From positions 1-10,015 of the forward strand of contig JAESQG010000080.1 in assembly GCA_016765265.1 (NCBI GenBank): a DNA stretch of 10,015 nucleotides. Reading direction: 5' to 3'. Below are positions 5,856 through 10,015 of the stretch, piece by piece (positions within the stretch are counted from its first letter, which is position 1; each line of letters opens with the position of its first letter). The DNA is from Pseudomonadales bacterium (GTDB lineage: Bacteria; Pseudomonadota; Gammaproteobacteria; Pseudomonadales; DC-out160). The position numbers and the translations under genes are program-made. The notes under the pieces are model-generated. The model did no database searches, was not told the DNA's origin, and saw only the letters and a program-made list of their open reading frames with translations.

Positions 5856-6338
5856 ATGTTGTGTCGGGTGCATGCATCTGCACAAAAGGGGGGCTTTGGT
5901 GAGCGTTTCCAAAACATAACAGGTATGTCTGTTGAGGATTCAATATCTCTCTACAAATCTCAAACAGGTGAAGTGTTAACTGTTGATCAAGTTGAAAAAA
6001 TGTTTACTAATTCTTCGTATGCTAAAGAGCAGTTAATGGCAAATAAAAATTTACATACGGTGTATAGGAATATTTTAAACTCTAATGCGCCCCAGACTGC
6101 GGCAGCAGCGGCTACTGCGGGCTACCAAAAGTTAGGTTTTTGGAAGAGTATATTTCATAATCCAATTGTGAATAGTAAGTGGGTCGGTCCTTCAGGACAT
6201 ATGGAAGGTGTTTACAATTCAAAAGGTAACATTGTGAATTCGAATAGCGTGAGAGGGACATTCAATTTCTTTGGTCCCAGTCAAGCGGGAGCGCATAAAG
6301 CTGCTGATGTTGACCCGTACTTCAAATGGGGTAATTAA
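5856..6338 (+). CDS. Orphan polymorphic-toxin-like C-terminal domain
   Basis: A 160-residue frame whose last 50 residues look like the C-terminal toxin tip of Rhs/CDI-type proteins. The pattern GHMEGVYNSKGNIV, then GTFNF, then H147-x3-D151-V-D-P-Y155-x2-WGN ends exactly at the stop. I recall this ending from effector C-termini but cannot assign an activity. Residues 20-75 are helical and could be a pre-toxin linker. There is no signal, delivery domain or RHS core. The start is doubtful: AGG at 5849-5851 is close to the ATG, Met24 at 5925 has AGG only one base away, and the in-frame sequence continues upstream to a stop at 5814. It is either a displaced toxin tip cut from a larger gene or a cassette that swaps onto one. 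The lipoprotein gene begins 3 bases after the stop. Confidence 0.6.
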   Translation: MLCRVHASAQKGGFGERFQNITGMSVEDSISLYKSQTGEVLTVDQVEKMFTNSSYAKEQLMANKNLHTVYRNILNSNAPQTAAAAATAGYQKLGFWKSIFHNPIVNSKWVGPSGHMEGVYNSKGNIVNSNSVRGTFNFFGPSQAGAHKAADVDPYFKWGN

Positions 6339-6341
6339 TTT

Positions 6342-6974
6342 ATGAGGAAATCAATATTTTATGTTTTTTTCCTGTTTGCTTTGTTTAATTCTGCATGTGG
6401 GAATGGTGGCTCTGTGGATGATGAGTTTTATAGAAATAAAATGATTAAAAATTTAAACGTAGCGTCGGTTTGGCTTATTGAGGAAGGGCTTTATACGTTT
6501 AAAAAATCTGGGAAAAATGGCCTTCATCGTAAACTCGTTGACGAATGGGGGGTTCAGATATGGGTAGATCCTTGGATAGAATCAGAGCGCTATATTGATG
6601 GGTTTTGGATTAAAGCAAGAGGTATTAATCACGAGGTCATTAACTTCTATAGGAAAAAGCACCAAAATTTTATCTATGAATTTTGGGTTGTGAAGGTTGA
6701 TGGGAAAGAGTGGGCAGATGTAAAGTCTAGAGCTGAATTTTATGTGGTAAAAACCGATACGGTGTATGGTAAACGAGAAATTCTAAAAACCAGTGACCAG
6801 TTTATTGAAGAGTATGAGGTAGATGGGGAAGATTCAATAAGATTCCCTCAAGATGACTTGCAGGTTTTATATGAATTGCAAGCATGGTTATACCCATCAA
6901 ACTTTGAAAAATCAAAATTAAAGGATAAAAAGCTAATTATGGATAGTACTGGCAACATTGAGTATGAGCGCTAG
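6342..6974 (+). CDS. Putative lipoprotein, candidate immunity protein for the upstream toxin domain
   Basis: A 210-residue protein with no family I recognise. The N-terminus has a charged start (MRKS), a hydrophobic run at about 5-16 and FNSAC with Cys19, a lipoprotein-type signal. Asn at -3 is unusual for a lipobox, so lipidation is likely but not certain. The mature part is rich in aromatic and charged residues and has no repeats or membrane segments. It starts 3 bases after the toxin-like gene and probably depends on coupled translation, the usual toxin then immunity order. An envelope-anchored immunity protein would suit a toxin acting in the periplasm; this is inference. Base composition is AT-rich like the toxin gene and unlike the replication module, which points to joint acquisition. 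A strong terminator follows. Confidence 0.65.
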   Translation: MRKSIFYVFFLFALFNSACGNGGSVDDEFYRNKMIKNLNVASVWLIEEGLYTFKKSGKNGLHRKLVDEWGVQIWVDPWIESERYIDGFWIKARGINHEVINFYRKKHQNFIYEFWVVKVDGKEWADVKSRAEFYVVKTDTVYGKREILKTSDQFIEEYEVDGEDSIRFPQDDLQVLYELQAWLYPSNFEKSKLKDKKLIMDSTGNIEYER

Positions 6975-6997
6975 GCTTGATGTTATTACTCATCTGT

Positions 6998-7029
6998 AAA
7001 AAGCCCTAGTTTAAAACCTAGGGCTTTTT
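6998..7029. terminator. Bidirectional intrinsic terminator between convergent genes
   Basis: AAAAAGCCCTAG at 6998-7009 pairs perfectly with 7018-7029 around an 8-base loop. It gives a GC stem with an A-run on one side and a T-run on the other, so it works on both strands. It serves the lipoprotein gene (plus) and the SymE-like gene (minus), which converge here. Confidence 0.9.
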
Positions 7030-7034
7030 AGTTT

Positions 7035-7274
7035 TTAGAGTTCGCAAGTCAATACCAAACATCCCTCCATAACCCTGACCTTCACAGGCGAATCAATCTC
7101 AAATCCCGCCTGAATTAACCAGTGACCTTTAAGGTGAATCTCACCGATGGGTGTGCGTTGGTGGCAGTTCTGGCTCAGTTGGTAGGAATGGTAAGACTCC
7201 CTAACTTTTAGCTGCCGTTGATGGATTTTAGTTTTGGACAAGCGTAAAGCTTGTGTATCATGCTCTGTAGTCAT
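7035..7274 (-). CDS. SymE-family toxin-like protein
   Basis: A 79-residue protein. Its C-terminal half (about residues 40-78, PIGEIHLKGHWLIQAGFEI then VKVRVMEGCLVLT) matches the SymE-toxin pattern, an AbrB-like fold. Escherichia coli SymE is an SOS-induced protein once described as an RNA-cleaving toxin and held down by the antisense RNA SymR. I see no LexA box (CTG-N10-CAG) upstream and no recognisable SymR equivalent. AGAGG just before the ATG serves as ribosome binding site. The IS end lies 65 bases upstream and may have separated the gene from its own promoter. SymE-like genes often sit near Rhs-type toxin loci in my recollection, which fits the convergent toxin and lipoprotein pair. Family assignment is fairly sure, toxicity is not. 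Confidence 0.8.
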   Translation of the reverse strand: MTTEHDTQALRLSKTKIHQRQLKVRESYHSYQLSQNCHQRTPIGEIHLKGHWLIQAGFEIDSPVKVRVMEGCLVLTCEL

Positions 7275-7353
7275 AGTAACCTCTGGTGTAGGTTGTTGTG
7301 ATAGTTGGTCTTGGGTGTTAGCGCACCCTTGGCCAGCGCCTAATTAGTGCCAG

Positions 7354-7372
7354 CACGGAAACCCGTGTTTTT
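7354..7372 (+). terminator. Short intrinsic terminator inside the IS end
   Basis: CACGG at 7354-7358 and CCGTG at 7363-7367 form a 5-pair stem with loop AAAC, followed by TTTTT. It faces into the IS and would stop transcription entering from the left, a common way for insertion sequences to shield their transposase gene from antisense reading. Confidence 0.5.
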
Positions 7373-7563
7373 AGCTCAAGTGGAGAAGAACTGATCAACT
7401 GATGTTCTCCTGCTTCAATTTAAACGCGATTGAAGGAAGTTGATAGGGACCGCCCGGTCTTTATTAGGTTGTATATTGATCGATTCTGACTGCGATTCAG
7501 CAGCCTTTCCTAACACTTAATCTTTAGTGAAAATCATGATGTACGCAATTGATTTGAGTGGGG

Positions 7564-9057
7564 CTAGGCCGCTTGGCGACAAGGTTCACGCGGCCACTTT
7601 CGTTTCAACTTCTCGCGCTCTTTTTGTGTCAGTATCGCACCGATACGTTGCAAGTTACGGGCTAATACACCCAGCGCAACATAACGCTTAAACCCATCAA
7701 TACCATGGTCAGGACAACGATCGAGGCCGTGCTGCTCCAACGCGTTAATGGCGGACTCCACTGCTGAATGTTGACGGCGCACTTTCCTATATGCCGGGGC
7801 ATTGGTTTTTACTTTTTCTTTTGAGGAAATGTGTCCTTTTTTTGGAAGCACTACCTGATCTAAGTGCTGGGTTAACCCCGTCTGGTTAGCGGGGGAATGA
7901 AAACCTTTATCAAAGCTGCATGAATTGAGTGAAGGGAAATTCTCTTGCGTTTGTATCACCATCGATATTGCAACATCAACATCCTGGGTTTTTTCCATCA
8001 CTTGATGATGTAAAATAAATTGATATTGATCTTCCATGATACAGACCTTTAGGCCTAACTCAACTAAGACTCCTGCTTTACCTTTGCTTATCCATTCAGT
8101 GTGCGGCTGAAATATAGAATAGATCTTTTCCTTGGCTGAAATAACTTCATCCTTTAAAACACGCCGCTCTATTTGGCCCATTAGAAGTTCAGCATAATCT
8201 TGAAAACCGCCTACTTTTTCAAGCTCCTCCTGTAAATGTGACCATGCTTGCGGGGATAGATGTTGGCTTGTCTCTTCTAGGTGTCCAATGCTGCTTTGTA
8301 CTTTTTCAAAATATTGACGCGCAAGTTGAAGATACCGTTTATGTGCCTTTTTCTTTTTCTCTTCGGCATTGGCTTGACGCGATCGATTGCTCTTTTGGGC
8401 TTTTCTCCAATGCGCTTTCAAACGCTTTAAGTTGTAAGCCGATTGCCGCCATCCCGTTATAGTGTGCAGTAGGCAAAGCTGCGTTGTTAGAAGAATGGAT
8501 TTTCTCGTTGCATCCCATAACATGCCTGTATCTGTAGGATATTCGACGTGGGTCTCAACAACGAATGAGTCACAACGAGCTAAGAGCACATCATCGTCGT
8601 CTTTTTTTTTAACAAGGCCATGTCCTGCTTTTACGACAAGCACATTAATTTCCTTAAGCATCTCTTCAGTTAGTAACGCAACATTATCTCTTAAGGTTTG
8701 CAAACCATACAAATATTCATCTTGCCAACCGCCATGGCCTAGCATCGCACGAATCGTTTTATGTTCATTGGCTAAGTCATGGAGCCGATCATAATCGCAG
8801 TTTAAACCTAAGCGTAAAGTACCCAAAACCAGCAGCACCCATAAATCCATACCGGGGCGACCGTTCTCAAAATCGATCTCAACACCAATATGGTGTTGAA
8901 GCACATCAAAGACAGCGTCGCGTGTTGCTGGACAGCCATAGATAAATTGTAGGCCGCGAAGGATCTGGGGGATGTCATCTCGTGAACGTGAATTAAATTT
9001 AATCTCTTCGATTGGAGTGGCGCCTAATTCAAGTTGTGGATTAAATAACTGTCGCAT
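7564..9057 (-). CDS. ISNCY-family DDE transposase
   Basis: A 497-residue transposase that appears intact. The N-terminal part (FNSRSRDDIPQILRGLQFIY, NGRPGMDLWVLLVLGTLRLGLNCDYDRL) and the block RCDSFVVETHVEYPTD are typical of transposases labelled ISNCY (IS1202-like and relatives), as I recall them. Candidate catalytic triad: D163 in RCDSF, D383 in CSFDKGFHS and E434 in HSAVESAINALE. A long charged helical insertion at about 210-310 separates the first two. The C-terminus is basic. Some members of the wider IS1202 group insert beside Xer (dif) sites. I looked for such a site and found only weak resemblance. No good ribosome binding site precedes the ATG. Confidence 0.85.
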   Translation of the reverse strand: MRQLFNPQLELGATPIEEIKFNSRSRDDIPQILRGLQFIYGCPATRDAVFDVLQHHIGVEIDFENGRPGMDLWVLLVLGTLRLGLNCDYDRLHDLANEHKTIRAMLGHGGWQDEYLYGLQTLRDNVALLTEEMLKEINVLVVKAGHGLVKKKDDDDVLLARCDSFVVETHVEYPTDTGMLWDATRKSILLTTQLCLLHTITGWRQSAYNLKRLKAHWRKAQKSNRSRQANAEEKKKKAHKRYLQLARQYFEKVQSSIGHLEETSQHLSPQAWSHLQEELEKVGGFQDYAELLMGQIERRVLKDEVISAKEKIYSIFQPHTEWISKGKAGVLVELGLKVCIMEDQYQFILHHQVMEKTQDVDVAISMVIQTQENFPSLNSCSFDKGFHSPANQTGLTQHLDQVVLPKKGHISSKEKVKTNAPAYRKVRRQHSAVESAINALEQHGLDRCPDHGIDGFKRYVALGVLARNLQRIGAILTQKEREKLKRKWPREPCRQAA

Positions 9058-9229
9058 GAGAAGCTCTTTTTACCGAAGTTTGAAGGGTGAAAATAGGAGT
9101 AACCTTTAAAACATGGGCTATTCTAACATCAGCTTTGTTCAATGCCTAAAGCTTCGCACGGCTTTATTCGCATAGGGTGTTATTTCTTATAGCTTTTTTT
9201 ATTTATCGTGCCGGCACTAAATAGTATTT

Positions 9230-9259
9230 GATGGGCGAGTCAAGTGCTAAGATGGGCGA
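9230..9259 (+). promoter_or_regulatory. Two GATGGGCGA boxes 21 bases apart upstream of the HD gene
   Basis: GATGGGCGA occurs at 9230-9238 and again at 9251-9259, exactly two helical turns apart, 50 bases before the HD gene start. A TCAA follows each copy at different distances. Tandem boxes on one face of the helix suggest an activator or repressor site, or a small duplication. The IS end lies 5 bases to the left. Confidence 0.4.
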
Positions 9260-9308
9260 ACGATCGTCAAATTAACGCTTAGAATAACCGATAGAAAGGA
9301 AATAAATA

Positions 9309-9884
9309 ATGAAAGTATCATTTGCGAAAATGTCAGAGAGTACTGCCGAAGATTGGGGCATTATTATGCAAGAGCAAAAGGCTTTTGTGTCTAAACTGCC
9401 TGATCGCATTATCTCGCACCTGGAGTTATTAAGGGGAGATTACGGTGGCTTTCCCGTGGACCGTTTTGAGCATAGTTTGCAAACTGCCCATTCGGCGGCG
9501 GAGGGGGGTGAGGACGAAGAATATATCGTTTGTGCGCTATTACATGATATTGGGGATACCCTGGGTAGTACCAATCATCCCGATGTTGCGGCTGCTATTT
9601 TGCAGCCCTTTGTTTCTGAAGCGAATCATTGGATGGTGAAACACCATGGGATATTCCAGGGATATAATTTCTTCCACTATCTCGGATTAGATCGCAATAT
9701 GCGGGAGAATTATAGAGACAGCGAGCACTTTGAGAGAACGGAGAGGTTTATTACGAAGTATGATGATCCCGCGTTTGATGAGAAAGCAAAAAAAATCCCG
9801 TTATCACTATTTGAACCCATGGTAAGAAACGTATTTTGCAAGCCTAAGAACAGCCTATACAAGGACGCTTTTGATGCGGATTAG
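9309..9884 (+). CDS. HD-domain protein resembling PhnZ/MIOX-type diiron oxygenases
   Basis: A 191-residue soluble protein. The ATG at 9309 has AAGGA at 9296-9300. Probable metal ligands are H55 in FEHSLQ, the H79-D80 pair in LLHDIGD, one or more of H90, H107, H112 and H113, and D152 or D153 in KYDDPAFD. The stretch DYGGFPVDRFEHSLQTA resembles the DY...LEHSLQCA stretch of PhnZ, whose tyrosine touches the iron; here that is Y45. PhnZ and inositol oxygenase are HD-fold proteins that use a mixed-valent diiron centre to cleave C-P or C-C bonds. No phosphonate or inositol gene is nearby, so the substrate is unknown and a plain phosphohydrolase is possible. This is probably resident chromosome beyond the mobile region. 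Confidence 0.75.
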   Translation: MKVSFAKMSESTAEDWGIIMQEQKAFVSKLPDRIISHLELLRGDYGGFPVDRFEHSLQTAHSAAEGGEDEEYIVCALLHDIGDTLGSTNHPDVAAAILQPFVSEANHWMVKHHGIFQGYNFFHYLGLDRNMRENYRDSEHFERTERFITKYDDPAFDEKAKKIPLSLFEPMVRNVFCKPKNSLYKDAFDAD

Positions 9885-10015
9885 CTATTCGGATAAATAG
9901 AGAATCTTGCCTATATCTTGTCGCGCCTTGCTTTAGCTGTTGTAGCTATTATTCTGGGCGAGTGTAGTGACGCTAAATCCGTAAGTGTACCTAAGTGATT
10001 GGTAAATAAATTGTT

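Larger units (their letters stand above)
7340..9224 (-). mobile_element. Complete ISNCY-like insertion sequence, about 1.9 kb
   Basis: The limits are set by an inverted match. CTAATTAGTGCCAGCACG at 7340-7357 and the reverse complement of 9207-9224 (CTATTTAGTGCCGGCACG) agree at 16 of 18 bases. The transposase gene lies between, with 206 bases of non-coding sequence on its 3' side and 167 on its 5' side. The right 97 bases recur at 1-97. I find no convincing target duplication: left flank ends CAGCGC, right flank begins TATTTG. That is expected if copies have recombined or if these limits are a few bases off. The 3' non-coding part holds a short terminator. Confidence 0.75.

Noticed and set aside
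9164..9192. Xer/dif-like site in the IS end (TATTCGCATAG, six bases, then ATTTCTTATAG), suggesting a dif-targeting IS
   Set aside because: The first arm matches the E. coli XerC arm at 7 of 11 positions, but the second arm resembles the XerD arm poorly, and the site is inside the IS, not beside it.
9142..9192. Small open frame MPKASHGFIRIGCYFL in the IS end, also at 15-65
   Set aside because: Sixteen codons without a ribosome binding site, within the non-coding end of the IS.
1..9220. Direct repeat read as attL and attR of the tyrosine recombinase
   Set aside because: It is nearly 100 bases long and runs off the window edge. Its end recurs inverted at 7340-7357 across a transposase gene, which fits IS terminal repeats better. 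Not fully excluded without sequence left of position 1.

Overview
The window looks like an accessory region of a gammaproteobacterial chromosome, possibly marine. This rests on protein style (a DnaG-like CHC2/Toprim primase-helicase, a XerC/D-like recombinase, a SymE-family protein, a PhnZ-like HD protein). I cannot name the species.

Layout. (1) Bases 1-97 are one end of an insertion sequence; the same 97 bases, with one difference, recur at 9128-9224. (2) Bases 99-4653 hold a compact replication and integration module: an XRE-type repressor on the minus strand, divergent from a 1027-residue primase-helicase, which is followed 6 bases later by a tyrosine recombinase. (3) Bases 4654-5855 are mostly non-coding, GC-rich and full of inverted repeats. 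They enclose one small conserved-looking gene (79 residues) flanked by two related copies of a repeat module. (4) Bases 5856-6974 are AT-richer cargo: an orphan polymorphic-toxin-like C-terminal domain and a downstream lipoprotein that is a plausible immunity protein. A strong bidirectional terminator and a convergent SymE-like gene follow. (5) Bases 7340-9224 are a complete ISNCY-like insertion sequence with its transposase on the minus strand. (6) Bases 9225-10015 carry an HD-domain gene that resembles the PhnZ/MIOX diiron oxygenases, then non-coding tail.

How it fits together (inference). The repressor probably controls the primase-helicase/recombinase operon from the 88-base divergent intergenic region, which contains a dyad between candidate -35 and -10 boxes. 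The 3' end of the primase-helicase gene carries five copies of AAGTTG, four of them exactly 11 bases apart and read in all three codon frames. A 30-base run of five AAAAAT units follows. Iterons plus an AT-rich tract inside the initiator gene is the layout of phage lambda's origin, so this may be the element's own replication origin. No capsid, conjugation or relaxase gene is visible, so the module looks like a small self-replicating integrative element carrying toxin-type cargo.

The long direct repeat at the window ends is tempting as attL/attR. A third, inverted copy of its last 18 bases lies at 7340-7357, on the far side of the transposase gene. This makes the repeat better explained as the ends of two same-orientation IS copies flanking about 7.2 kb, a composite-transposon-like arrangement. 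The upstream copy would lie mostly outside the window.
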